Origin: Domibacillus enclensis
Lineage (GTDB): Bacteria; Bacillota; Bacilli; Bacillales; Domibacillaceae
Direction of reading: 5' to 3'
Assembly (NCBI RefSeq): GCF_900156125.1
Contig: NZ_FTLX01000002.1
Span: 124,001-188,000, forward strand
Length of the DNA: 64,000 bases
Shown here: in pieces, positions 1 through 7,980 of the stretch
Position numbering within the stretch: the first letter of the stretch is position 1
How the letters are laid out: every line of letters starts with the position of its first letter
Notes under the pieces: generated by a model
What the model was told of the DNA's origin: nothing
Seen by the model: only the letters and a program-made list of their open reading frames with translations
Databases searched by the model: none
Position numbers and translations under genes: made by a program

Positions 1-1
1 A

Positions 2-199
2 GACGCCATTTTAACCGGAGCCGAGCTTGTCGCGCCGGGGCAGGAGGGCATTCACAGCTTGATGGTCACGAACGCCGTTTATTTATCCGCCTGGCTGGAC
101 GAGCGGGTGGAGCTGCCGATTAATGAAGAGTTATACAGCCAGCTGTTAGAGAAAAAAATGAATACATCGACATTTAAAGGAGTGGACAATCATGTCTAA
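2..199 (+). CDS. Gfo/Idh/MocA-family oxidoreductase, C-terminal end (partial)
   Basis: An open frame runs in from the left edge and stops at 197-199, overlapping the next start by 8 bp. The 65 visible residues include GIHSLMVTNAVYLSAW and end in a Lys-rich tail. This resembles the last helices of Gfo/Idh/MocA NAD(P)-dependent dehydrogenases, where such a helix follows a substrate loop. The overlap and the related downstream gene suggest a co-transcribed, translationally coupled pair. The Rossmann domain lies outside the window, so the family call rests on the tail and the context. Confidence 0.6.
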   Translation, partial: DAILTGAELVAPGQEGIHSLMVTNAVYLSAWLDERVELPINEELYSQLLEKKMNTSTFKGVDNHV

Positions 200-1265
200 A
201 AAAGACGGAATGAATTACGCACCAAAAGGAAATGCAAATCGAGTGGTTGAAAAAGGAGAATTCGTTATCGCTGCCATGCGCCTGGATCACGGCCACATTT
301 ACGGTATGTGCAACGGCTTAACGGAAGCAGGCGCTGAGGTGAAATGGGTGTATGACCCGAATCCGGAGCGTGTCGCGAAATTTATCGAAGCCTACCCGGA
401 AGCAAAAGCAGCCGAAAGCGAAGAACAAATTTTAGCCGACCCTGAAGTGAAGCTTGTCGCAGCTGCGGCGGTTCCAAACGAACGCGGCCCGCTTGGCTGC
501 AAGGTAATGGAAAGCGGCAAAGACTACTTTACTGATAAATCTCCATTTACCACAATGGAGCAGCTGGAGCAGGCGAAGGAAGTAGCTGCCCGGACCGGCC
601 AGAAATACATGGTGTACTACTCTGAGCGCATTCACGTTGAAAGCGCCGTATACGCCGGTCAATTGATCGAACAGGGAGCCATCGGCCGCGTGTTGCAAGT
701 ATCCAACTTTGCGCCGCATTTATTAAATGCCCCGTCGCGCCCGGACTGGTTTTTTGAAAAAGAAAAATACGGCGGCATCCTGTGCGACATCGGCAGCCAT
801 CAGATTGAACAGTTTTTATATTACACAGGCAACACCGACGCAGAAGTCGTGCGCAGCCAGGTGGCCAACTACACTGCACCGGACTACCCGGAGCTTGAAG
901 ACTTCGGCGACTGCATGCTCGTTGGGGAAAACGGCTCAACCCAATACTTCCGCGTCGACTGGCTGACACCGGACGGACTCGGCACATGGGGAGACGGCCG
1001 CGCCTTTATTCAAGGCACAGAAGGCTACATCGAAGTCCGTAAATACATCGACATCGCCCGCGATGGTGAGAGCGACCACGTCTACTGGGCAAATGGAGAA
1101 GGCACCTTCCACGAAGCCGTTAAAGGAAAAGTAGGCTTCCCGTTCTTCGGTGACTTGATCCTGGACTGCTTAAACCGGACCGAAAACGCCATGACCCAGG
1201 AGCATGCCTTTAAAGCGGCAGAGCTTTGCTTGATTGCCCAGGAAAAAGCGGTTCGATTAGCGTAA
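192..1265 (+). CDS. Gfo/Idh/MocA-family NAD(P)-dependent oxidoreductase
   Basis: 357 residues, usual for this family of sugar and inositol dehydrogenases. The N-terminal half (about 25-150) is Rossmann-like. DKSPFTT (about residue 114) sits where the family's EKP catalytic Lys motif lies, and GGILCDIGSHQIEQ (about 194-207) matches the GGxxxDxGxH motif that begins the C-terminal alpha/beta domain. The ATG at 192 has an AAAGGAGTGG ribosome binding site. It overlaps the preceding family member and is followed by a strong terminator, so the two form the end of an operon distinct from the TRAP cluster. The substrate is probably a cyclitol or sugar derivative; the sequence does not define it. Confidence 0.85.
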   Translation: MSKKDGMNYAPKGNANRVVEKGEFVIAAMRLDHGHIYGMCNGLTEAGAEVKWVYDPNPERVAKFIEAYPEAKAAESEEQILADPEVKLVAAAAVPNERGPLGCKVMESGKDYFTDKSPFTTMEQLEQAKEVAARTGQKYMVYYSERIHVESAVYAGQLIEQGAIGRVLQVSNFAPHLLNAPSRPDWFFEKEKYGGILCDIGSHQIEQFLYYTGNTDAEVVRSQVANYTAPDYPELEDFGDCMLVGENGSTQYFRVDWLTPDGLGTWGDGRAFIQGTEGYIEVRKYIDIARDGESDHVYWANGEGTFHEAVKGKVGFPFFGDLILDCLNRTENAMTQEHAFKAAELCLIAQEKAVRLA

Positions 1266-1274
1266 AAAAAAGCT

Positions 1275-1322
1275 GACGGCTGGATTCCCTGCTAGCATTA
1301 GGGGAATCCAGCCGTCTGCATT
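1275..1322 (+). terminator. Intrinsic terminator after the oxidoreductase operon
   Basis: A perfect 15-bp stem (1275-1289 with 1302-1316, GACGGCTGGATTCCC and its complement) with a 12-nt loop lies 10 bp after the stop codon. The following TGCATTTTAAAA gives only a short U-run, but stem length and position make a terminator likely. Confidence 0.8.
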
Positions 1323-1397
1323 TTAAAAAAGGAGTGTCGTATAGTAATCATGTAGTCTATTCTAAAAGAGCTGTCTCTGTGAGACAATCTATCCTGC

Positions 1398-1637
1398 TTG
1401 CTAAGCTTAAAGCACTGGATTGTCCGCGTTGAGATCATTCCAAAAAACTCTCCAGATCATACGTACATCCGTTATGCCCCAGAACTTCCCGGTAAGATGG
1501 GTGAATTCCTTGATGAGAAAAAATCCTTTCTCACAAAACGTCAACTCCATGCGCTTGCTGCAAAATTCCAAAACCATTACCATCCTTATGCCCCGAATAG
1601 TTTAGCCCATCTCGCCAATCAGCGCCCATGTAAATAA
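1398..1637 (+). pseudogene. Remnant of a NERD-domain protein (middle segment only)
   Basis: The frame from about 1428 reads VEIIPKNSPDHTYIRYAPEL and then DEKKSFLTKRQLHALAAKF. This aligns with the stretch after the nuclease core in the NERD protein at 25383-26312 (IDFIPPDSADRQTLLFTSEI, then ASKKSLLTEQELATLAIKL). The nuclease core before it and the zinc ribbon after it are missing, no ribosome binding site precedes it, and the frame ends at 1637. I read it as a decayed third copy of the NERD gene family, left between two operons. A short functional protein is unlikely. Confidence 0.6.
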
Positions 1638-1691
1638 TCCAGCCCTCTTCCAAAGGTATTTGCCTATTAAAAGGAAAAAGTCAAAAAATCA

Positions 1692-1721
1692 TTGACTTCG
1701 TCTTAAAAATCCGTTTATAAT
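1692..1721 (+). promoter_or_regulatory. Sigma-A promoter of TRAP transporter 1
   Basis: TTGACT (1692-1697) and TATAAT (1716-1721) are separated by 18 bp, a near-consensus vegetative promoter. The start point would be near 1728, giving a leader of about 230 nt that contains two operator palindromes and a cre site. Confidence 0.75.
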
Positions 1722-1749
1722 CGGATTAAGTTCTTCAATGCAAAACACT

Positions 1750-1766
1750 GTTCTATAATATAAAAC
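1750..1766. promoter_or_regulatory. 17-bp operator palindrome, copy 1
   Basis: GTTCTATAATATAAAAC differs by one base from the perfect palindrome upstream of the second TRAP transporter (4979-4995). It begins 28 bp after the -10 box, almost the same offset as at the second transporter (27 bp), so a bound repressor would block early elongation. The IclR-family regulator at 11513-12280 is the natural candidate; that link is inferred. Confidence 0.7.
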
Positions 1767-1810
1767 AGACAACTTTATTTGCTTCGGACGCCGTTCTCCT
1801 TATCTACTTA

Positions 1811-1825
1811 ATGTAAGCGCTTTAA
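1811..1825. promoter_or_regulatory. Probable CcpA cre site
   Basis: ATGTAAGCGCTTTAA fits the catabolite-responsive element consensus (TGWAANCGNTNWCA) at nearly all positions, including the central GCGC. It lies in the untranslated leader, about 85 nt after the predicted start point, a roadblock position typical of Bacillus catabolic operons. It predicts glucose repression of TRAP transporter 1. Confidence 0.7.
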
Positions 1826-1884
1826 AAATCATTATATCAAAGTAGCAAGTAAGATCAAGGGATTCGGATAAATTAAAGAACTTA

Positions 1885-1901
1885 GTTTTATAATGTAAAA
1901 C
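1885..1901. promoter_or_regulatory. 17-bp operator palindrome, copy 2
   Basis: GTTTTATAATGTAAAAC, one base off the perfect form, is preceded by ACTTA as is copy 3 (4979-4995). It lies about 60 bp before the dctP ribosome binding site, so the first transporter carries two operators and the second one. Confidence 0.7.
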
Positions 1902-1960
1902 AGTAAGGGGATGAAGAATAGTTTTATCGCAATACATTCTTACAATCAGGGGGAGAAAAA

Positions 1961-3010
1961 ATGAAAAAATTGTTGATGGTAATGCTCAGTGCAGTCATGA
2001 TCAGTGCAATATTTCTAGCGGGATGCGGTGGCTCGAACTCAAGCGGCTCAGGAGAAAGCGGGGCTGCTGAAGGAAATGAAGGGTCTGGAGAAAAACGAAC
2101 ACTTCGCGTCAGCATTGGTGTAAATGATAAGCACCCTGAATACGAAGCATCGATGAAATTTAAAGAGCTTGTTGAAGCAGAAACAGATGATTTAACTGTA
2201 GAAGTATACCATTCAGGGCAAATTGCCGATGACCGCTCGGCGATTGAAATGCTGCAGTTTGGAACATTGGACATCACCATTCCATCGACTTCACCTCTTG
2301 TCAACTTCTTGCCTGAATATGGTGTATTTGATCTTCCATTCACTATTCCAAATGAAGAAGTAGCAGATCAAGTGCTGGATGGGGAGTTTGGAACAAAGAT
2401 GCTTGAAATGGTTGATTCACAAGGACTTGTAGGCCTTGCATGGTGGGAAAATGGATTCCGTAACTTAACAAATGATGTTCGTCCAGTTGGTTCTATGAAA
2501 GATGTGGAAGGACTAAAGATCCGTACGATGGAAAACGAAATTCACCTTGATGCATGGAAAGCACTTGGTGCGAACCCGACACCAATGGCGTTTACAGAAT
2601 TATTTACAGCGATGCAGCAGGGAACAATTGATGGTCAGGAAAATCCGTATCCAACCATTTTGCTTAGCAACTACCCAGAAGTGCAGGAGCATATTTCAAA
2701 TACGAACCATGTATACACACCGTTTATCTTCCTATTCAGTAAATCTATTTGGGAAGAGCTATCAGCTGACCAGCAGGATATCATCTCAAAAGCTGCGGTT
2801 GAAGCTGGACAGTTTAATCGCGAGCGTACACGTGAAGTAGCGGATGAATCTCTTGAAGAATTAAAAACACAAATGACATTCACTGAAGTGCCGGAAGAAG
2901 AATTCGCAAAATTCCAAGAAGCTGTACAGCCCGTAATTGAGAAGCATAAAGAATCGATTGGCGCCGATATTGTCGACGAATACTTGTCAGCGATCGAAAG
3001 TGCTAAATAA
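1961..3010 (+). CDS. TRAP transporter solute-binding lipoprotein (DctP family), system 1
   Basis: 349 residues. A lipoprotein signal peptide ends in LAGC with Cys22 as the lipidation site, followed by a Ser/Gly linker; the protein would be tethered outside the membrane. Conserved DctP features include GFRNLT (Arg167) and LKIRTM (Arg188), the latter being the family Arg that usually pairs with the ligand carboxylate, and FTAMQQGTIDGQENP. ATG at 1961 follows AGGGGGAG. It delivers an organic or sugar acid to the DctQM permease encoded next. Context argues for an aldonate, aldarate or uronate rather than a C4-dicarboxylate, but the ligand cannot be read from sequence. Confidence 0.92.
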   Translation: MKKLLMVMLSAVMISAIFLAGCGGSNSSGSGESGAAEGNEGSGEKRTLRVSIGVNDKHPEYEASMKFKELVEAETDDLTVEVYHSGQIADDRSAIEMLQFGTLDITIPSTSPLVNFLPEYGVFDLPFTIPNEEVADQVLDGEFGTKMLEMVDSQGLVGLAWWENGFRNLTNDVRPVGSMKDVEGLKIRTMENEIHLDAWKALGANPTPMAFTELFTAMQQGTIDGQENPYPTILLSNYPEVQEHISNTNHVYTPFIFLFSKSIWEELSADQQDIISKAAVEAGQFNRERTREVADESLEELKTQMTFTEVPEEEFAKFQEAVQPVIEKHKESIGADIVDEYLSAIESAK

Positions 3011-3022
3011 TTTTGTGGAATG

Positions 3023-3047
3023 CGCCGGTTGTCACAAGATGACCGGC
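3023..3047 (+). other. Intergenic hairpin between dctP and dctQ, system 1
   Basis: GCCGGTTGTCA pairs with TGACCGGC around a CAAGA loop, with one bulged T. It sits 12 bp after the dctP stop with no T-tract, so it is more likely an mRNA-stabilising or partial attenuation element favouring the abundant binding protein over the permease than a full terminator. Confidence 0.5.
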
Positions 3048-3077
3048 TTACTCTTAAAAGAAAAGAGGCGATAAAGA

Positions 3078-3620
3078 ATGAAGGCAGTAAAATGGCTGGA
3101 TGAAAACTTGGAAAAGTATATCTTGTTTTTTCTGACTACTGTTATGGTCGTCGTTGTATTTGTCCAGGTATTCATGCGGTATGTCATGTCAAACTCACTT
3201 TCCTGGTCAGAGGAGCTGGCCCGGTACTGCTTTATTTGGCTTATTTACATCGGCATTAGCTATGCGGTTAAGCATCATCGTCATATTAAGGTAGACGCTG
3301 CTCTTTTACTGTTTAAAGATAAAACAAAAATCTATTTTTCCGTTTTATCAAATGTCCTCTTTTTGATTTTCTGTGTATTTGTCGTCAGATATGGCTATGG
3401 GATTGCAGCACAATTGCTTGCATTCGGCCAGACAACACCGGCATTGCAAATTCCTACTGGCATCGTTTACATGGCAGCACCTGTAGGTATGGGACTCGCA
3501 GGTATCCGGCTTATTCAAAACATTATTAAAGATATTCAAGCAATTAGAACGTTCGATCAAACACAAGAACTGCCAGAAGATGCGGAACCTTACATAAGCC
3601 CGCGCCAGGAAAAAATTTAG
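3078..3620 (+). CDS. TRAP transporter small permease subunit (DctQ family), system 1
   Basis: 180 residues with four predicted membrane segments (about 15-35, 50-70, 90-110, 130-150), the usual DctQ layout. The family signature WSEELARYCFIW is at about residues 43-54. The polar C-terminus is cytoplasmic. It starts at an ATG after AAGAGGCG and is followed 15 bp later by dctM, with which it forms the sodium-driven permease. Confidence 0.92.
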   Translation: MKAVKWLDENLEKYILFFLTTVMVVVVFVQVFMRYVMSNSLSWSEELARYCFIWLIYIGISYAVKHHRHIKVDAALLLFKDKTKIYFSVLSNVLFLIFCVFVVRYGYGIAAQLLAFGQTTPALQIPTGIVYMAAPVGMGLAGIRLIQNIIKDIQAIRTFDQTQELPEDAEPYISPRQEKI

Positions 3621-3635
3621 AAAGGGGGAGCATTC

Positions 3636-4901
3636 ATGGCTGGTGTATTGTTTGGTTCGTTTGCAGCTTTCTTATTTTTAACCGTTCCGATTGGAATTGC
3701 TATTGGTCTAGCGACTCTGTTCACAATTATTTATACAGGTGCTCTTCCGATTGAATTTTTAATGAAGGAGCTTACCACATCGGTTGATTCATTCCCGCTC
3801 CTAGCTGTTCCTTATTTTATTCTAGCTGGTGAAATCATGGGGAAAGGCGGAATATCCAGGCGCCTTTTTGATGTAGCCGATTCAATTGTCGGAAACAAAA
3901 CAGGTGGCATTGCGATGGCGACCATTATTACATGTATGTTTTTCGCCGCTATCTCTGGGTCCGGCCCGGCGACGGTTGCAGCCATTGGGGGCATCATGAT
4001 CCCGGCTATGGTTGAAAAAGGCTATGACAAACGATTTGCTACAGCTGTTGTTGCATCGGCCGGTTCCATCGGTGTCATCATTCCTCCTAGTATTCCAATG
4101 GTTATTTATGGAGTGTCCGGAAGCGTTTCGATTGGCGATATGTTCATCGCCGGTATTCTGCCAGGGATTTTGGTCGGGATTGCACTTATGGTGTACGCGT
4201 ATATCCATTCGAAAAAGATGGGGTACACAGGCTCAGATCATAAAGCATCTATTAAAGGAATCGGTCAGGCGGTATGGAAAGCAAAATGGGCATTGGCAAT
4301 TCCAGTGATTATTTTAGGAGGCATCTACGGTGGTATTTTTACACCTACAGAAGCAGCAGTAGTTGCGGTTGTGTTTGGGCTATTCGTTGGTCTTCTTCTA
4401 TATAAAGAGCTGAAGCTAAAAGATCTGCCGCAAATTTTTGTTGATTCCGCATTGACAACAGCAACTGTTCTAGTGATTGTGGGTGCTGCAACAGCATTTG
4501 GACGTTTATTGACAATTGAACAAATTCCTAACAAAATCGCCAATGCCATGCTGTCCGTTTCAAGCGAACCAATTGTCATCATTATGCTGATTACATTGTT
4601 GCTGCTTATTGTAGGCTGTTTTATGGACACAATTGCAGCCATTATAATTTTGACGCCAATTCTATTGCCTGTAGCACTGCAAATTGGCTATGATCCGATT
4701 CATTTCGGTATCATTATGATCGTCAACTTGGCCATAGGCTTTATTACACCGCCGCTTGGCGTCAACTTGTTTGTCGGTGCTGGTATATCCGGCCTGTCAT
4801 TGGAGCAGCTGTCCAAAGCGATTATTCCATTTTTCATTGCAATGTTGTTAACGCTGTTCATCGTCATTGTCATTCCTCAGCTTTCACTGATATTTTTATA
4901 A
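3636..4901 (+). CDS. TRAP transporter large permease subunit (DctM family), system 1
   Basis: 421 residues, almost entirely hydrophobic with about 12 membrane segments. Characteristic stretches are FAAISGSGPATVAAIG, GVIIPPSIPMVIYG and the second-half counterpart NLAIGFITPPLGVNLF, the two helical-hairpin regions of the DctM elevator transporters. Ribosome binding site AAAGGGGGAG. It is the last gene of transporter 1, followed about 20 bp later by the promoter of transporter 2. Confidence 0.94.
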   Translation: MAGVLFGSFAAFLFLTVPIGIAIGLATLFTIIYTGALPIEFLMKELTTSVDSFPLLAVPYFILAGEIMGKGGISRRLFDVADSIVGNKTGGIAMATIITCMFFAAISGSGPATVAAIGGIMIPAMVEKGYDKRFATAVVASAGSIGVIIPPSIPMVIYGVSGSVSIGDMFIAGILPGILVGIALMVYAYIHSKKMGYTGSDHKASIKGIGQAVWKAKWALAIPVIILGGIYGGIFTPTEAAVVAVVFGLFVGLLLYKELKLKDLPQIFVDSALTTATVLVIVGAATAFGRLLTIEQIPNKIANAMLSVSSEPIVIIMLITLLLLIVGCFMDTIAAIIILTPILLPVALQIGYDPIHFGIIMIVNLAIGFITPPLGVNLFVGAGISGLSLEQLSKAIIPFFIAMLLTLFIVIVIPQLSLIFL

Positions 4902-4921
4902 ACAGAATAATCAAATAATTA

Positions 4922-4951
4922 TTGACAGCGGTTTCATAAATGAACTACACT
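4922..4951 (+). promoter_or_regulatory. Sigma-A promoter of TRAP transporter 2
   Basis: TTGACA (4922-4927) and TACACT (4946-4951) with 18-bp spacing. The operator palindrome begins 27 bp downstream, repeating the promoter-operator geometry of transporter 1. Read-through from transporter 1 is also possible since no terminator separates them. Confidence 0.7.
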
Positions 4952-4978
4952 ATAGTTGATTTTATATTGAAAAACTTA

Positions 4979-4995
4979 GTTTTATAATATAAAAC
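4979..4995. promoter_or_regulatory. 17-bp operator palindrome, copy 3 (perfect)
   Basis: GTTTTATAATATAAAAC is an 8-bp perfect inverted repeat around one central base. With copies at 1750 and 1885 it defines a local regulon shared by both transporters. It lies immediately before the ribosome binding site of the second dctP, so binding could also hide translation signals. Confidence 0.78.
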
Positions 4996-5012
4996 AAATG
5001 GGGGTCGTCAAA

Positions 5013-6041
5013 ATGAAAAAGAATAAATTTTTAGGCTTCATGACCGCTTCTTTAACAAGTGCATTACTTCTTGCCGGGTGTGGAAGTTCCGACGAGAGTG
5101 CTTCTGGAGGAAGTAGTGAAACGAAAGTCATTAAAGTAGCGAATTACTTTGCAGAAGATCATCCACAAAATGTTGCATTAAAAGAAAAATTTAAAACAAT
5201 GGTTGAAGAAGAGAGCAACGGCGAATTAGAAGTTCAAATTTTCCCGAACAGTACCCTTGGCGCTGAGAAAGAATTTTACGATGGTGTTCGTAATGGCACA
5301 ATTGAAATGGGGATCCCAGGATTGATCATGCAAGCGGATATTCCAAAAATGGGTGTGCCGGAATGGCCATTTTTATTTAAAGATTATGAGCATGTCCAAA
5401 AAGTGTTGAACGGATCCATTGGAGAAGAACTGACGGCTGATCTTGAATCTACTCATGGTGTTAAACCACTTGCATGGAGTGCCAATGGTTTTAGGATGTT
5501 TTCATCCAACAAAACAATCGACAGCATGGAAGCTTTCGAAGGATTTCGGTTAAGAATGCCGAACATTCCGAACTATATTACGCTTGGGGAACTTCTGGGA
5601 GCGAATGTAACGCCTCTTGCCATCTCTGAGATTTTTACGGCCATGGAACAAAAAGTAGTGGACGGACAGGATAACCCGATTGCAACAGTACGAGCTTCCG
5701 GCTGGTATGAAGTACAAAGCGACATTCTCGAGTCGAAGCACATGTTTAGTCCAAACCTGTTTATTATTAATAGCGATTTCTACAAAGGTTTGACTGAAGA
5801 ACAGCAGCAGCTTATTGAAAAAGCATCAAAAGAAACAGCAGATTATGAGTTTGAGCTTATGGAAAAAAGCTACGAAGACGATAAAGCATTCTTAGAAGAA
5901 AATGGAATGAAATTCACAACACCTTCAGATGAATTTGCTGCGCAAATGGAAGAAGCTGCACAGCCGCTTTACGAAGACATTTACAGCGAATATGACTGGG
6001 CAGAGGATTTAGCTGATCGAATTCGAGCTGAAGCTGAATAA
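5013..6041 (+). CDS. TRAP transporter solute-binding lipoprotein (DctP family), system 2
   Basis: The ATG at 5013 is chosen because GGGGGT lies 7-8 bp before it; the in-frame ATG at 4998 overlaps that ribosome binding site and abuts the operator. The 342-residue product has the lipobox LLAGC (Cys23), a Ser-rich linker, and DctP hallmarks FRLRMPNIPNY (ligand-binding Arg) and FTAMEQKVVDGQDNP. It is clearly diverged from the first binding protein, so the two systems probably take different but co-regulated acids. Confidence 0.92.
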   Translation: MKKNKFLGFMTASLTSALLLAGCGSSDESASGGSSETKVIKVANYFAEDHPQNVALKEKFKTMVEEESNGELEVQIFPNSTLGAEKEFYDGVRNGTIEMGIPGLIMQADIPKMGVPEWPFLFKDYEHVQKVLNGSIGEELTADLESTHGVKPLAWSANGFRMFSSNKTIDSMEAFEGFRLRMPNIPNYITLGELLGANVTPLAISEIFTAMEQKVVDGQDNPIATVRASGWYEVQSDILESKHMFSPNLFIINSDFYKGLTEEQQQLIEKASKETADYEFELMEKSYEDDKAFLEENGMKFTTPSDEFAAQMEEAAQPLYEDIYSEYDWAEDLADRIRAEAE

Positions 6042-6044
6042 CTC

Positions 6045-6084
6045 AGTTGGTCTTGAATAATACGTGCATTATTCAAGACCAACT
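6045..6084 (+). other. Perfect intergenic hairpin between dctP and dctQ, system 2
   Basis: A perfect 17-bp stem (6045-6061 with 6068-6084) with a 6-nt ACGTGC loop begins four bases after the dctP stop. The downstream TTTAACG is not a strong T-tract. As in system 1, it probably gives partial termination or protects the dctP message. Confidence 0.65.
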
Positions 6085-6108
6085 ATTTAACGCAAGGAGG
6101 AAAAAACC

Positions 6109-6657
6109 TTGATTAAGAAAATAAGTTCTTTCTCTCATAATCTGTTAAATGTTGCGATAGCTTTTTCATTGGCGGCTATGTCGATTGCGGTATTTGGAAA
6201 TGTCGTACTCCGTTATGTATTTAATTCAGGGATTGTTTGGTCCGAAGAAATGTCGAGATATTTCTTTGTATGGATGGTGTTTTTAGGAGCGATTGCAGCT
6301 ATGAAAGATAAAATGCACCTCGGTGTTGATATCCTAGTGAAAGCGCTACCTACGAAAGGGCAAAAGGTTTTCTTCCTGATCAGCAATGGCATTGTTCTTT
6401 ACTTATTATGGCTGTTGTTAGAAGGAAGCTGGAAGATGACGATCTTAAATAAGAACAGTACGGGACCGGTCACTGGTATGCCATTATCTTATTTATTTGG
6501 CATTGGTATTGTCACAAGCATTTGGATGATGATCTTGATTATTTCTAACATAGTTGAAGCGTTTAAAGGTAAATCGAATGAATTCGTGCTGGTTGCTTCG
6601 ACGGAAGAAGCGATACCGGATAGCGCGACTGACGAAACAAAAGCCCAGGCAAAATAG
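6109..6657 (+). CDS. TRAP transporter small permease subunit (DctQ family), system 2
   Basis: 182 residues starting at TTG 6109, fixed by AAGGAGG eight bases upstream. Four predicted membrane segments and the family motif WSEEMSRYFFVW. A charged 30-residue C-terminal tail is cytoplasmic. It lies between dctP and dctM of system 2 and shares only family-level similarity with the system 1 subunit. Confidence 0.92.
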   Translation: MIKKISSFSHNLLNVAIAFSLAAMSIAVFGNVVLRYVFNSGIVWSEEMSRYFFVWMVFLGAIAAMKDKMHLGVDILVKALPTKGQKVFFLISNGIVLYLLWLLLEGSWKMTILNKNSTGPVTGMPLSYLFGIGIVTSIWMMILIISNIVEAFKGKSNEFVLVASTEEAIPDSATDETKAQAK

Positions 6658-6687
6658 GTGCCGTAATAAGGAGAGGAGGGAGATTTT

Positions 6688-7965
6688 ATGGTAGGTATTT
6701 TTCTTGGTTCATTGTTTGGAAGTCTGGCATTAGGTGTTCCAATTGCCTTTGCTCTTTTGGCAAGTGGTGTTGTTCTTATGTTTGTTATGGGAATATTCGA
6801 CAGCCAGATTGTTGCTCAAAACTTAATTAATGGAGCAAATAACTTTTCGTTAATGGCCATTCCTTTCTTTGTACTGGCAGGTGAATTGATGAATGCCGGT
6901 GGAATTTCGAAAAGAATCGTCGAGTTCGCCATGGCACTTGTGGGACACATACGAGGCGGTCTCGGTTTTGTGGCTATTATTGCCAGTGTGTTATTTGCTG
7001 GCTTGTCTGGATCAGCAGTTGCCGATACGGCTGCACTAGGAGCAATCCTCATTCCGATGATGATTGCAAAAGGGTACAACGTAAACCAGTCAACTGGAAT
7101 TATTTGTGCATCAGGTATTATTGCACCGGTTATTCCGCCTAGTATTCCAATGATTTTATTTGGTGTAACAGCTGGCGTATCTATTACAGACTTATTTATG
7201 GGAGGAATTATTCCCGGTATCATGATGGGATTGGGCTTAATGGTTGCTTGGTTCTTTATGTCACGAAAAGACAAAAGTGAGCTTCCGCCGAGAAAATCAA
7301 TAAAAGAGATTCTCCAGGCTATTCAGCAGGCGAGCTTTGCACTTATGCTTCCGGTTATCATTATTGGCGGTCTGCGCGGAGGTGTTTTCACCCCAACAGA
7401 GGCTGCCGTAGTCGCAGCATTCTACGCCCTTTTTGTCGGTCTATTCATTTATAGAGAATTGAAGTTAACAGATTTGTACGAGGTATTAATTGCTTCAGCC
7501 AAAACGACAAGTGTCGTGATGCTAGTGGCAGCAGCTGCGATGGTATCTGCCTGGCTGATTACAGTGGCAAATGTTCCAACAGAAATTGCCGGATTAATGG
7601 GCGGGATGATCGATCATCCACTGCTATTGATGACGGTTATTATGATTTTGCTGCTTCTAATTGGTTTAGTCATGGATCTTACACCCGCTATTCTTATTTT
7701 TACACCTGTTCTGCTTCCTCTGGTCAAGATGGCCGGTATTGATCCAGTTTATTTTGGAATTGTCATGGTTATCAATTTGTGTATTGGCTTAATTACGCCG
7801 CCGGTTGGCACGGTATTGTACGTTGGCTGCGGAATAAGCAAAATCAGTTTATGGGATTTGACAAAAGGTATTTGGCCATTTTTGCTGGTCCATGCAATTG
7901 TTTTAGCATTGCTTATTCTATTCCCGCAAATTATTATAACCCCGCTTGAATGGATGAGTGAGTAA
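6688..7965 (+). CDS. TRAP transporter large permease subunit (DctM family), system 2
   Basis: 425 residues with about 12 membrane helices. DctM motifs: FAGLSGSAVADTAALG, GIIAPVIPPSIPMILFG and NLCIGLITPPVGTVLYVG. Ribosome binding site GGAGAGGAGGG. The catabolic genes begin 15 bp after its stop, so transport and catabolism are probably on one transcript. Confidence 0.94.
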   Translation: MVGIFLGSLFGSLALGVPIAFALLASGVVLMFVMGIFDSQIVAQNLINGANNFSLMAIPFFVLAGELMNAGGISKRIVEFAMALVGHIRGGLGFVAIIASVLFAGLSGSAVADTAALGAILIPMMIAKGYNVNQSTGIICASGIIAPVIPPSIPMILFGVTAGVSITDLFMGGIIPGIMMGLGLMVAWFFMSRKDKSELPPRKSIKEILQAIQQASFALMLPVIIIGGLRGGVFTPTEAAVVAAFYALFVGLFIYRELKLTDLYEVLIASAKTTSVVMLVAAAAMVSAWLITVANVPTEIAGLMGGMIDHPLLLMTVIMILLLLIGLVMDLTPAILIFTPVLLPLVKMAGIDPVYFGIVMVINLCIGLITPPVGTVLYVGCGISKISLWDLTKGIWPFLLVHAIVLALLILFPQIIITPLEWMSE

Positions 7966-7980
7966 GGAGGAAAAGCGGAT

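Noticed and set aside
1275-1322. Insertion-sequence end or attachment site
   Set aside because: The inverted repeat is a compact stem after a stop codon, with no transposase, target duplication or integrase nearby.
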